Translations under genes and position numbers: made by a program
Part shown: in pieces, positions 4,859 to 12,795 of the stretch
How positions within the stretch are numbered: the stretch's first letter is position 1
How the letters are laid out: each line of letters begins with the position of its first letter
Notes under the pieces: generated by a model
What the model was told of the DNA's origin: nothing
The model's database searches: none
Seen by the model: only the letters and a program-made list of their open reading frames with translations
Virus record (IMG/VR): IMGVR_UViG_3300029787_000141
Location: 1-37,597 of that record
Reading direction: 5' to 3' (one strand)
From: a virus
DNA length: 37,597 nt

Positions 4859-5206
4859 CTTTTGTCGTAGGGATTCTGCCGCCTTTTTAAACTCATAATG
4901 ATTTATAATCTTCATAAGTTTATCTCTTTTAGCTGTTGAATATTTAATTAATTTTTTTGCAACTCTTAAAGCTTGTTGATGGCTACATCTCCATCTCCAT
5001 TGTGGTTTTCTACCTAAACCTTTATTTTGTTTATGATGTATTGTTCCCTCTCTTATAACATTATGAAACATTTGCACTGTCTCTAGATCTGTCATTGCTA
5101 TTTCTAATGCAACATTCCATTTCTTATGGTTTTTATTTTTTACTCTATATTGCGCATAGTTAACATTACCTTCACCATCAAATAAACCTGCACACCATCC
5201 AATCAT
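4841..5206 (-). CDS. LAGLIDADG-family homing endonuclease, single-motif
   Basis: About 121 residues from ATG 5206; a GTG at 5224 is an alternative. The N-terminal Ala-Gly-Leu-Phe-Asp-Gly-Glu-Gly-Asn-Val is a clear LAGLIDADG motif, whose acidic residue binds the catalytic metal. One motif means it would act as a homodimer on a near-palindromic site. Further on, Gln-Trp-Arg-Trp-Arg-Cys and a lysine-rich helix fit DNA binding. It lies directly downstream of the DNA polymerase gene (stop 5211), a classic location for free-standing homing endonucleases that target the neighbouring polymerase gene. No intron or intein disrupts the polymerase, so it is probably intron-less. Target and activity are unknown. 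Confidence 0.85.
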   Translation of the reverse strand: MIGWCAGLFDGEGNVNYAQYRVKNKNHKKWNVALEIAMTDLETVQMFHNVIREGTIHHKQNKGLGRKPQWRWRCSHQQALRVAKKLIKYSTAKRDKLMKIINHYEFKKAAESLRQKSSFFK

Positions 5207-5210
5207 TATT

Positions 5211-7061
5211 TCACTTTGCTCCACCCCAACTCCTTCCTATTTTAAAATCTGTCACTGAGGGCACTTTAAATTCTATAGCACTCTCCATTATATTTTTTAT
5301 TTCTTCTGCATGTTTTTTATCTTTTATATTAAAACAAAGCTCATCATGTATTTGTAAAATAGGTAGATGGCCTGCTTGTGCACAATTTAACATAGCTTGT
5401 TTTGTTTGATCTGCTGAAGAGCCTTGGATTAATCTGTTTAAGGCTTTGTATGTAAAAGCTCTTTTAATATTATCTCTACCATATTTTGCTACAGCATTAT
5501 CATATGTTTCAGCTTGATGAAGGCCAAAGTCTCTAGTCTCCCATTTATCAAATCTACATTTTCTACCACGTTTAGTTCTGATTACACCTTTCTCACTAGC
5601 AGTGGTCATACATCTATCTGATAACATTTTTACAAATGGTACTTTTTTATTATACTTACTTATTAATTCTTGAGCTTCTTCTTTAGACAACCCTAATTGT
5701 AAAGATAATTTATTTTTACCCATGCCATACATTAAACCGAGTCCAATTGTTTTGGCCTGTGTTCTTTCAATACCTACTAGATCAGCAACTGTTTGATGAA
5801 AATCTGCCTGACTGTTTTGATAGGCTGTAACTAATTCATTTGATCCTTCATAACCATCACCAATGCTAGCTGCATAATGAACCGTCATGCGTGGTTCTTG
5901 TTGCGAATAGTCAAAACTACCCCATTGTTGGCCCTCTTCTGGTATAAATAAACTTCTTATCTTAGGACCAAAGTCTTTGTTTCTAGCTGGGACTTGCTGT
6001 AAATTTGGGTTACTCATAGACAGCCGACCGGATACAGTTCCTCCAAGATCTGATCTTAATTGATTTATTTCTGCATGTATCCTTCCATTGACCTGGTATT
6101 TCATGATAGAAGATAAGAACGTATTATGAAATTTATTTACTTCACGAGCCTGTACAATCAAATTAGCAATCTTATGATTACAATTAACCAACCAGTTTTG
6201 AGTAAATGATGGCTCCTTTGTTTTTTCAGTACGTGGGTAATCTATTTTCATCTTATCAAAAGCTCTGGCAACTTGGCGTGCTGCCCAAATGTCTATGTCT
6301 AGTCCTGTTAATTTTTGTATTGCCAACAACAATTCTTTTTCTTGGTGCTGCATTTGTTTACGTAATTGTTCAGCTAACTCCACTTCTACTCTTACCCCTC
6401 GTTGACGCATTTTTATAAGTATAGGAATTAAATCTTTTTCAAGCTCCCAAACAGTTGTTAAACTTTGAGATTGTAATTCTTGTTTAAATCTTTGCCACAA
6501 CAACAATGTTAATCTTGCATCTTGTTCTGCATAATATCCAACATGTTCTGCGGGTAACATCCACATATCTTTTTTTGGATCTACACCATGAGCTGCCGCT
6601 GCTTCTTTTAAATCTGTCTCTGCTTTTATTTCACCTAAATAATCTAATGACAAACTGTTTAAAGAATATTGAAATCTATTTTCATCTATGAGTGCTGCTG
6701 CAATCATAGTATCTATTATTTCACCATTTACTTTTATACCGGAAGCCTCAAGCCATCCGACATCGTATTGAGCATTATGAAATATTTTTGGACAAGGTAA
6801 AGCACATATTTTTTTCATGTAAGCTTTGACTTGTTCTGGAATCATATTACCACCACCTAAATGTCCGAACGGAAAATATCCTTGCCATCCTTCTACAGCT
6901 ACAGCAAAACCAACTATCTCACCCTTGTTAGTTGCCCAACCAGCACCATAACCGTTAGAGATTCCATCATCTCTTGTTTCTAAATCAATTGCTATTTCTT
7001 TTGCATTAGATAAATCTTTGTACTCTCCAGGTGTATTCCACATAGATTTTTTAAATGTCAT
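5211..7061 (-). CDS. polA: DNA polymerase I-type (family A) replicative polymerase with 3'-5' exonuclease
   Basis: A 616-residue protein from ATG 7061. The frame is open to 7118, but that would overrun the small gene ending at 7076. The exonuclease domain has Exo I Asp-Leu-Glu-Thr (D26, E28), Exo II Phe-His-Asn-Ala-Gln-Tyr-Asp (about 94-100) and Exo III Tyr-Ala-Glu-Gln-Asp (177-181). The polymerase domain has motif A Asp-Tyr-Ser-Gln (D384), motif B R433-xxx-K437-xxx-L441-xxx-Y445-Gly and motif C His-Asp-Glu (572-574). No 5'-3' exonuclease or DnaJ-like domain is present. Residue 441 matches Phe762 of E. coli Pol I and is leucine here. This is the phage replicative polymerase, expressed with the small upstream genes and the homing endonuclease. 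Confidence 0.95.
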   Translation of the reverse strand: MTFKKSMWNTPGEYKDLSNAKEIAIDLETRDDGISNGYGAGWATNKGEIVGFAVAVEGWQGYFPFGHLGGGNMIPEQVKAYMKKICALPCPKIFHNAQYDVGWLEASGIKVNGEIIDTMIAAALIDENRFQYSLNSLSLDYLGEIKAETDLKEAAAAHGVDPKKDMWMLPAEHVGYYAEQDARLTLLLWQRFKQELQSQSLTTVWELEKDLIPILIKMRQRGVRVEVELAEQLRKQMQHQEKELLLAIQKLTGLDIDIWAARQVARAFDKMKIDYPRTEKTKEPSFTQNWLVNCNHKIANLIVQAREVNKFHNTFLSSIMKYQVNGRIHAEINQLRSDLGGTVSGRLSMSNPNLQQVPARNKDFGPKIRSLFIPEEGQQWGSFDYSQQEPRMTVHYAASIGDGYEGSNELVTAYQNSQADFHQTVADLVGIERTQAKTIGLGLMYGMGKNKLSLQLGLSKEEAQELISKYNKKVPFVKMLSDRCMTTASEKGVIRTKRGRKCRFDKWETRDFGLHQAETYDNAVAKYGRDNIKRAFTYKALNRLIQGSSADQTKQAMLNCAQAGHLPILQIHDELCFNIKDKKHAEEIKNIMESAIEFKVPSVTDFKIGRSWGGAK

Positions 7062-7075
7062 TGATAATTGTAAAC

Positions 7076-7189
7076 TCACTGAGTCCCTTGTATTGAGTAT
7101 CGTAAAACAGTGGTCCAAGGATTAAGATCAAAATCTCTTGCACAACCTGTAAGAATTAAAATGGAAATTATAAAAATTATTTTAGTCAT
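7076..7189 (-). CDS. 37-residue putative lipoprotein
   Basis: The frame runs from ATG 7189, sharing ATGA with the stop of the upstream gene, to TGA 7078-7076, 14 bases before the polymerase start. Residues 1-13 are a typical lipoprotein signal (Met-Thr-Lys, then Ile-Ile-Phe-Ile-Ile-Ser-Ile-Leu-Ile-Leu) followed by the lipobox Leu-Thr-Gly-Cys with Cys16. After cleavage the mature peptide would be only about 22 residues, lipid-anchored and facing the periplasm. Very small phage lipoproteins include outer-membrane spanin subunits (Rz1-like) and exclusion proteins. Its position among replication genes does not point to either. The overlap and clean lipobox make it likely to be real. Confidence 0.6.
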   Translation of the reverse strand: MTKIIFIISILILTGCARDFDLNPWTTVLRYSIQGTQ

Positions 7190-7854
7190 TCATTTTCAAA
7201 TGATTTATCCTCAGCTAAATTTTTTAGCTCATAATCATAAGAACCTTTCTCGTGTTCATCAGTTATCCATTTAGCAGAATTTTCTACCGACCATTTTCTT
7301 GTACCAACTAATCTATGTATTGCAGTTTCGTGTGGATTAATACCCATTGATGGGTCATATATTTTTAATCTGTTGTTTGGTTGTATTGCAAAATTACCAT
7401 CCTCTAATGCTATAACATGACCACACTTGTGTTGATCTGGTTTCTCTGAATAGCCAAAATTTAATTCGTTAAAGTCTCCAGCACACCAGTCAATGGTAAA
7501 AAGATATTTACCTTTTCTTTTAATTTTTCTCCTAGAAGTATATTGCATTGTGCAGCCTGATATCTCATAAAAGGTAGTCACAGATACATTATAACTAAAT
7601 GAATCCCACATTACTAATTCATCAAGAGGTAATTCTTTTACTCCTGGTTTTGTACAGAAAGCTGATATAGGAGCTCTCCACCATAAACCACCATCCTCCA
7701 TTAAGAAATGAAATAGAGGTACCTGATTTGGTATTGAGCTAAAACCAAATACTCCTACCTCGAAATATTTGTCATGAGAATCTTTTTGATCTCTAAGATA
7801 GTTACCTCTTACATAACACTCAATGATTGGTATGTTTGCATTTAAATAAGCCAT
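7186..7854 (-). CDS. conserved phage protein of unknown function
   Basis: A 222-residue protein, hydrophilic and rich in aromatic residues, probably mostly beta. Notable stretches are Leu-Phe-His-Phe-Leu-Met-Glu-Asp-Gly-Gly near residue 50, Phe-Thr-Ile-Asp-Trp-Cys-Ala-Gly-Asp-Phe near 120 and Asn-Arg-Leu-Lys-Ile-Tyr-Asp-Pro-Ser near 160. The tail is acidic. I do not recognise a catalytic motif. It lies between a small membrane protein and the putative lipoprotein, overlapping both by one to four bases, upstream of the polymerase. A replication-linked role is only suggested by position. Confidence 0.7.
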   Translation of the reverse strand: MAYLNANIPIIECYVRGNYLRDQKDSHDKYFEVGVFGFSSIPNQVPLFHFLMEDGGLWWRAPISAFCTKPGVKELPLDELVMWDSFSYNVSVTTFYEISGCTMQYTSRRKIKRKGKYLFTIDWCAGDFNELNFGYSEKPDQHKCGHVIALEDGNFAIQPNNRLKIYDPSMGINPHETAIHRLVGTRKWSVENSAKWITDEHEKGSYDYELKNLAEDKSFENE

Positions 7855-8003
7855 TATAATTTTTTTCTAAGTTCTTTTATATATTGTTCATTTTCTCTTT
7901 CCTCTGCACTTTTTCTATTTATAATATAATATGCAATGAGTGCACCAATTAATAAACATCCCATACTATAAAAAAACATTCCTACACCTAATGCTGCTGT
8001 CAT
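7854..8003 (-). CDS. 49-residue single-pass membrane protein
   Basis: The frame starts at ATG 8003 within the ATGA shared with the DUF3310 gene stop, and ends at TAA 7856-7854, whose last base is the A of the next gene's ATG. Residues about 4-28 are hydrophobic (Phe-Phe-Tyr-Ser-Met-Gly-Cys-Leu-Leu-Ile-Gly-Ala-Leu-Ile-Ala), a transmembrane helix. Residues 29-49 are a charged cytoplasmic helix rich in Lys, Arg and Glu. Tight coupling to both neighbours supports it. Function unknown. Confidence 0.6.
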   Translation of the reverse strand: MTAALGVGMFFYSMGCLLIGALIAYYIINRKSAEERENEQYIKELRKKL

Positions 8004-8239
8004 TTCTTATCCTGTAATTTTTTTATTTCTAATTCACAGTAATGAATTATTTTTTGCAAATCTTTTATTTTATCTTTTTTCAAATACCTACAAACATATT
8101 TCACAACACACCCTTGGAAGAATGATAAATTATTTTTTGAAATAAATTCATAAGGTTGTATGTGAAAATTTTTATAATGGGCACCACCTATTTGTTTGTC
8201 TTGTGGTCTTATCGAATCAAATATACTACTATCTGTCAT
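8000..8239 (-). CDS. DUF3310-family protein
   Basis: A 79-residue protein. The hallmark is Gln-Ile-Gly-Gly-Ala-His-Tyr followed by Gln-Pro-Tyr-Glu-Phe-Ile, then Phe-Phe-Gln-Gly-Cys-Val-Val-Lys-Tyr-Val-Cys-Arg-Tyr, then Asp-Leu-Gln-Lys-Ile-Ile-His-Tyr. This is the DUF3310 pattern, found widely in phages and sometimes labelled nucleotide kinase without firm evidence. ATG 8239 is chosen over 8254 because the codons between them contain a perfect AGGAG four bases ahead of it. It overlaps the end of the SF1 helicase gene by 11 bases. A link to nucleotide metabolism or replication fits the neighbourhood but is unproven. Confidence 0.85.
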   Translation of the reverse strand: MTDSSIFDSIRPQDKQIGGAHYKNFHIQPYEFISKNNLSFFQGCVVKYVCRYLKKDKIKDLQKIIHYCELEIKKLQDKK

Positions 8240-9872
8240 TTTTCTCCTGGACATAAATTAAATAATCTGTTCCAATTGGGTAGTTATATTTATAGTCAGT
8301 TCTTAATAAATGTAAAGTTTTTCTTGCTCTAGTTGAACCAGTATACCAAACTTTTTTTTCGTTTATTTTTTCTTCTCTACTCTTAGTATTATAATGTGAT
8401 GGGTAATTACCTTTACTGTATAACACTACATTATTAGCTTCACCCCCTTTGACTGAGTGTATTGTGTCAATCGTGATCCGTGGATCTTTATCTAATTCTG
8501 CTTGGCCATATCTTCTTAATAATCTAATAAAATGTCTTACTTGATTTGGTTTAAAGTTACGTCTCAATATCCAAAACCAATGTTTCTTTTTATCTTTGTC
8601 TTCTAAATCTAAACCACACCACTCTTTTAATTCAGTAAAATTATATTCTCTAAAGTCAGGTTCCTTCATCCAAAACTTATCGAATCTATATTCTGGTTTC
8701 ACTAACTGTCTTATAAACTGGTACATGTTTCTAGCTGAACGTTTATCTATTTTTTTATCATTACTAATGGCGGTCCAGGATTTTATTGCTAACCATTGTT
8801 TTTCATCAAAGCATTTAGTATCTTTGTTATCTTTAAAATATAACCCTGCGTCTTTGGCTAACATTCTTAATTCATTTACAGCTTTATTAACTCTTCCTAA
8901 TATAAACCAATCACCATCTAAAGACTCAAAAGGTATTTCTTTAAATGATAAATAACTTCTTACATACCCGTCAGCCTCTTCATGTTCATAATCTTTTTCT
9001 TCACTATCTAATATTCCTCTTCTAATTATCTGAGAAAATTTATATATAGCTTCACCAAACCTTCTTGTTTTTCTAAGCTTTACTTTTCGACCAGGAAAAA
9101 ATTTAGTAAAGTATTTTGAATCAGCACCATTCCATTTATATATACCCTGGTCATCATCTCCAGCTAAATATATTCTATCTACCTTATCTGCCATCTTATA
9201 AATTACGGACCATTGTAGTGGAGTGAAATCTTGAGCTTCATCTAGTATCAATACTTTTAAACTTGGAAAGTCTACTTCCTTGATTGTTCTTTCAATCATA
9301 TCATCAAAGTCAATAAAAGATCTTTCACCACCACCTTGTTTGTAGTGTTCATAAGTTGAAATTTTTCTGTGAAATACAACTAACGAATCTTTTTTATAAC
9401 TTTCTTTTTTATATGCTTCTTCTGGATCTATTAATAAATTTCTAGCTTTACTATAAATACCTAATGACCAATCTTTATAAGTAAAGTTATCATCAGCTAA
9501 TCTAGTATCTGATGTTTTTATAATCTTAGTTTGTAATGCGAAATCTATGGTGCAATGTTTAGGGTCAAATACTTCTTCACTAAAGTATCTCCTGCAATAT
9601 GTATGTAATGTTTTAAATCTTAAAAAATCTTCTGATGAATAATTAGGAAAAGCGTCCATGGCTCTATTTACTGCGGTGTTAACTGCTTTGTTTGTAAAAG
9701 ATAAATAAGCTATTTGTTGGGGAGGCACACCTTTTTTCATATGGCCTTTTAAAACTTTTTCTATCAATGTATGAGTTTTACCTGTTCCAGGTGGTCCAAA
9801 TATTTTTATAGTCTTATGATAAAGTTCTTTTAATTTTTTAAGTTCTAAATTTTCCTGTGTGGTACTCATCAT
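8229..9872 (-). CDS. superfamily 1 DNA helicase (UvrD/PcrA-like)
   Basis: A 547-residue protein. Helicase motifs in order: Walker A Gly-Pro-Pro-Gly-Thr-Gly-Lys-Thr (26-33); motif Ia Tyr-Leu-Ser-Phe-Thr-Asn-Lys-Ala (about 56-63); Walker B Asp-Glu-Ala-Gln-Asp (211-215); motif III Gly-Asp-Asp-Asp-Gln-Gly-Ile-Tyr (238-245). The C-terminal motif V is Thr-Ile-His-Ser-Val-Lys-Gly-Gly-Glu and motif VI is Tyr-Thr-Gly-Ser-Thr-Arg-Ala-Arg. These are the features of UvrD-type ATP-dependent 3'-5' helicases. GGAG stands four bases before the ATG. It sits between the primase and the polymerase genes, so it is a likely replicative or recombination helicase of the phage. No DnaB-type helicase is seen in the window. 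Confidence 0.92.
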   Translation of the reverse strand: MMSTTQENLELKKLKELYHKTIKIFGPPGTGKTHTLIEKVLKGHMKKGVPPQQIAYLSFTNKAVNTAVNRAMDAFPNYSSEDFLRFKTLHTYCRRYFSEEVFDPKHCTIDFALQTKIIKTSDTRLADDNFTYKDWSLGIYSKARNLLIDPEEAYKKESYKKDSLVVFHRKISTYEHYKQGGGERSFIDFDDMIERTIKEVDFPSLKVLILDEAQDFTPLQWSVIYKMADKVDRIYLAGDDDQGIYKWNGADSKYFTKFFPGRKVKLRKTRRFGEAIYKFSQIIRRGILDSEEKDYEHEEADGYVRSYLSFKEIPFESLDGDWFILGRVNKAVNELRMLAKDAGLYFKDNKDTKCFDEKQWLAIKSWTAISNDKKIDKRSARNMYQFIRQLVKPEYRFDKFWMKEPDFREYNFTELKEWCGLDLEDKDKKKHWFWILRRNFKPNQVRHFIRLLRRYGQAELDKDPRITIDTIHSVKGGEANNVVLYSKGNYPSHYNTKSREEKINEKKVWYTGSTRARKTLHLLRTDYKYNYPIGTDYLIYVQEKNDR

Positions 9873-11370
9873 CCATCTCCGAAGTTTTATTTTTTGTCTT
9901 TTGTTTTATCTTACCATGATCCACAAAAGAAGGCATCTCTACCTTCCACACATTTTTAACACCCTCATGATATTCTAACCTTTCACATCCTAGTAAACTC
10001 AGAGCTTCACTAGCACTTTTAAATGTTTTATCATTACCTAAAAATTTTTCAAAAGTTATTCTTCTAAAATAACAAGTGTTAGTCTTTGAATCTAATACCA
10101 CATAATTATCTTTTAACTTTTCATAGTCATCTTCTTCTATGTGAGCTTCAAAAAACTTTTTCAAGAAAGTATATTTTTCTTCACCAAGTGTATCTTCAAA
10201 TTTCATTTTATCATTTTCAATTGCTTGAGTTACTATTTCTCTTAACATTAATTCAAATGGTGGTGGACCAGATTTAGGCCTTGGAAGTGTCATCCAATAA
10301 ATTCCATATCTTAATAATTTTGTTCTCCAAGATTTTTCATCTTTCATATCTTCTGGTGTCACAATAATATTTTGTTCCTGATATTTAAAAGAATATTCAA
10401 TTGACTTAGTGCTTTTAATAAAACTAATATCAGTAAAGTCTGAAACAATAGGAGGAGGTTGAGATCCTATACCTAAAGCTCTAAATCTACATTTATCTTT
10501 ATCACATAAAGGTGTGTTACATTTAAGTGCATAATCTTTTTTACTAACTGAGTTTGCTACAGTTGCAATGACTTCTCTTTCAGGTAAAGGCGATGTAAAA
10601 ATTTGTTTGTTACGTTCTAATAAAATAGTTGTGATTTCTTTTTTACTTAAATTACCATCTGCCTTTTTCATTTCAAGAACACCCATGTTGAAAAGTAAAT
10701 CATTTCTATGATTACCAGTCCATTTTTCTTGAACCATTTTTTGGCAGCATGGAGGATATTGTTTCCAATTGCTCTCAGGCTCATATTGTTTTATATTCTT
10801 GTTAAGAGATTGTAATGAAATTTTTTTTGATATTGCTAATTGCAGGAATGCTCCTATCAACATTGGTGTATTATGTTCATTATATGCAAACTCTGTCGTG
10901 GAGTCTTTATTAAAGTATGGCATGTTCAAGCATTTGTTCATTGGAAAAACTTCTATTGCTTGAAAAAAATTATTATTTATTTCATCTAATTCTTTTTTAA
11001 CATCTTTGACTGGATAAAATTTATCAAGAAATAAAAATAAATGTAATCCACCTGATTTAGATCTGGCTGGTACAAGTGGTAAATTGTAATCTCTAATGAT
11101 GTCTACTATTTTCTTTTGATTGTAATCTTTATAATTATAAGGGTCTATATCAATGCAACCCCATTTGCATTGATCATTTTCTGTTTCTGGTTTTATACCT
11201 ATTCGAGTTGATCCTTCCAAATGCTCCTTCCAAATTTGTTTAGTAACAGGAGAGTGGACCGTGAGAGTTTGTGATTCTCTCTTGCCCCGTTCATCTACCT
11301 CCCCGGTGAGAGAGGTAGTAATGAACAGTTTAGAATTTCCCTCAAATAAATTTAAGAGATCAAGTTCCAT
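9838..11370 (-). CDS. archaeo-eukaryotic-type (AEP) DNA primase
   Basis: A 510-residue protein. The N-terminal domain carries an AEP catalytic signature: Gly-Cys-Ile-Asp-Ile-Asp (D74, D76) and Ser-Lys-Ser-Gly-Gly-Leu-His-Leu-Phe (105-112, H110), where the aspartates bind metal and the Ser/His motif binds nucleotide. Further on, Pro-Pro-Cys-Cys (about 206-209) and Cys284, Cys289 and Cys294 form a cysteine set like the metal or Fe-S binding C-terminal region of phage AEP primases. The last 200 residues are unassigned. AEP primases make the initiating primers and some also polymerise DNA. It overlaps the helicase gene by 35 bases and abuts the ssDNA-binding candidate. Confidence 0.85.
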   Translation of the reverse strand: MELDLLNLFEGNSKLFITTSLTGEVDERGKRESQTLTVHSPVTKQIWKEHLEGSTRIGIKPETENDQCKWGCIDIDPYNYKDYNQKKIVDIIRDYNLPLVPARSKSGGLHLFLFLDKFYPVKDVKKELDEINNNFFQAIEVFPMNKCLNMPYFNKDSTTEFAYNEHNTPMLIGAFLQLAISKKISLQSLNKNIKQYEPESNWKQYPPCCQKMVQEKWTGNHRNDLLFNMGVLEMKKADGNLSKKEITTILLERNKQIFTSPLPEREVIATVANSVSKKDYALKCNTPLCDKDKCRFRALGIGSQPPPIVSDFTDISFIKSTKSIEYSFKYQEQNIIVTPEDMKDEKSWRTKLLRYGIYWMTLPRPKSGPPPFELMLREIVTQAIENDKMKFEDTLGEEKYTFLKKFFEAHIEEDDYEKLKDNYVVLDSKTNTCYFRRITFEKFLGNDKTFKSASEALSLLGCERLEYHEGVKNVWKVEMPSFVDHGKIKQKTKNKTSEMDDEYHTGKFRT

Positions 11371-12185
11371 TAAAATGGTGTTGATTCTTTTTTCTCTATT
11401 TGTTGGTCTGAGAAATCAACCTTACCAAAGATATCACTTTTCATTGCGCTATTATAAAAACCTTGACATGCTTCTAAAGTTTTTAAATGCTCAGCTGTGT
11501 TTAGATATTTATCAAAATCTATTACCCAACCGTACCAACTATTTTGTGAATTAGATTCTTTAGTTGAAGTTAATTTATAAGTTGTAGACCAAGTAGGTGG
11601 TGTGAAAAAACCTTTCTTACCCTTAGCTTTTCTAGTCATCATCATAGAATTCCAAGTCTTAGATTTTTTCTTTTGCGTTGATTTCATAGCAATCAATGCT
11701 TGTTCTATTGGATTATAGTCTTTGTCCAATATAAAAACAAAATGATTACCTGTATCTTCAACATAATTACCATTTGCTAGTCTATCTTTGTTATCATCTC
11801 CCCTTGTCGTTTCACTCATAATAGCTGGATCAAGATGGATCTTCACTGGCCTCCCAGGACTATCTCCTCTATCTTTCCATTCATTAAAAGTGTTTATGTA
11901 TAGACAAGGTACTACGATGATACCTTCTTTACCCTTCCATAAATTACCAGATGTTTCACTGTATATGTCACCCTTCTTAGCGGTTTCAATATACTTACCA
12001 TCGCTATCATCTAGCACTGGTGAATTAGCATAAAGTAATTTTATGATTGGTAGTTTTTGATCTCGAGCCGTTACATACTCTTGACCCTGACCTGACAAAT
12101 CTTCTAAGTTAATTTGTGCAGGTAGATTGCTTGCCTTTTTTACAACCTCTTTGGCTTGAGGTTTTGCCTGTTGCTCTTGTGACAT
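11370..12185 (-). CDS. putative single-stranded DNA-binding protein
   Basis: A 271-residue protein. After a Gln/Lys/Ala-rich N-terminus comes Tyr-Val-Thr-Ala-Arg-Asp-Gln-Lys-Leu-Pro-Ile-Ile-Lys-Leu-Leu, then a beta-rich core with Gly-Ile-Ile-Val-Val-Pro-Cys-Leu-Tyr and Met-Lys-Ser-Thr-Gln-Lys-Lys-Lys-Ser-Lys-Thr-Trp. This resembles phage proteins placed between primase and recombination genes that are usually called ssDNA-binding proteins. The C-terminus ends Thr-Pro-Phe, reminiscent of the Ile-Pro-Phe tip of bacterial SSB, although the tail is not strongly acidic. A strong AAGGAG lies four bases before the ATG. The call rests on context and general resemblance, not on a definite OB-fold motif. 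Confidence 0.6.
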   Translation of the reverse strand: MSQEQQAKPQAKEVVKKASNLPAQINLEDLSGQGQEYVTARDQKLPIIKLLYANSPVLDDSDGKYIETAKKGDIYSETSGNLWKGKEGIIVVPCLYINTFNEWKDRGDSPGRPVKIHLDPAIMSETTRGDDNKDRLANGNYVEDTGNHFVFILDKDYNPIEQALIAMKSTQKKKSKTWNSMMMTRKAKGKKGFFTPPTWSTTYKLTSTKESNSQNSWYGWVIDFDKYLNTAEHLKTLEACQGFYNSAMKSDIFGKVDFSDQQIEKKESTPF

Positions 12186-12186
12186 G

Positions 12187-12732
12187 TTACTCCTTCGTTG
12201 TTATTTTAGTCTTGTTTGCAACATAAGTACCAAACAGTTCAGCAGGCACACTTCGTCCTAAGTCTTCGATTTGTTCTCTTACAAATCCTCTTAATGTTGA
12301 AGGGTGCACAGATTCTTTTTGTTTAACTGCTAGTCCTTTGTCTTTTAATTCTGCAACCAAAGCCTTAGCTTCATTATCTTGGTTTCGACCAAACTCTAGT
12401 GACACTTGATTTTTTATTAAGTCACCATGTCCGTTTTCTCTTAACCATACAAATGCTTCTTCAGATTTGGATACAGGTATGCGTGCGGAATAGAAGGGCT
12501 TTACCTCAACAGATGAACCATCTTTGAGTTTAAGCATTGCTATACCCGCTTGTTGCATTAAGTTTGGAATTGTTTGCTCAGAAAGAGTCGTTTCAGCTTC
12601 TTTTAACTTTTTCATTTGTTCTTCAGCCGTTCGTATTTGTTTCTGAGTTTCCAATAACTTATTGCAAGATTCGGCAATATCTTTCGACATGCCAGTATCT
12701 ACCGATACGGTAGATTCTGCTTCTAAGTCCAT
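12187..12732 (-). CDS. conserved phage protein with N-terminal coiled coil, replication-linked
   Basis: A 181-residue protein. ATG 12732 is chosen because AGGAGG lies five bases upstream; the frame stays open to 12855, but that would overlap the divergent helicase gene. Residues about 15-55 form a charged coiled coil (Lys-Leu-Leu-Glu-Thr-Gln-Lys-Gln-Ile). The C-terminal half contains Val-His-Pro-Ser-Thr-Leu-Arg-Gly-Phe-Val-Arg-Glu-Gln and Ser-Val-Pro-Ala-Glu-Leu-Phe-Gly, a pattern conserved in a family of phage proteins of unknown function found beside ssDNA-binding and primase genes. It is the first gene of the replication run downstream of the divergent control site. Confidence 0.7.
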   Translation of the reverse strand: MDLEAESTVSVDTGMSKDIAESCNKLLETQKQIRTAEEQMKKLKEAETTLSEQTIPNLMQQAGIAMLKLKDGSSVEVKPFYSARIPVSKSEEAFVWLRENGHGDLIKNQVSLEFGRNQDNEAKALVAELKDKGLAVKQKESVHPSTLRGFVREQIEDLGRSVPAELFGTYVANKTKITTKE

Positions 12733-12764
12733 AAGAACCTCCTGGCGAATCAATATATTATTCG

Positions 12765-12783
12765 TTTGATTAATGCAATCAAA
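12765..12783. promoter_or_regulatory. inverted repeat in the divergent promoter region, possible operator
   Basis: TTTGATT and AATCAAA form a perfect 7-bp inverted repeat with a five-base spacer. It lies in the 63-base gap between the minus-strand replication run (start 12732) and the plus-strand helicase (start 12796). On the minus strand the repeat contains TTGATT, which with TAATAT after 16 bases makes a plausible promoter for the replication run. A repressor or activator bound here could control both directions. Confidence 0.45.
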
Positions 12784-12795
12784 TAATTTAAAAAG

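Noticed and set aside
4615-4896. Minus-strand frame of 93 codons across the end of the plus-strand unit
   Set aside because: It conflicts with two plus-strand genes, one having a strong GAGGAGG site, and with the endonuclease gene end.
7062-7118. Extended N-terminus of DNA polymerase
   Set aside because: The added residues overlap the lipoprotein gene, and the exonuclease domain starts well after the ATG at 7061.
8596-8955. Plus-strand frame of 119 codons inside the SF1 helicase gene
   Set aside because: The minus-strand helicase carries all expected motifs here; the plus frame is Ser/Leu/Asn-rich low-complexity shadow sequence.
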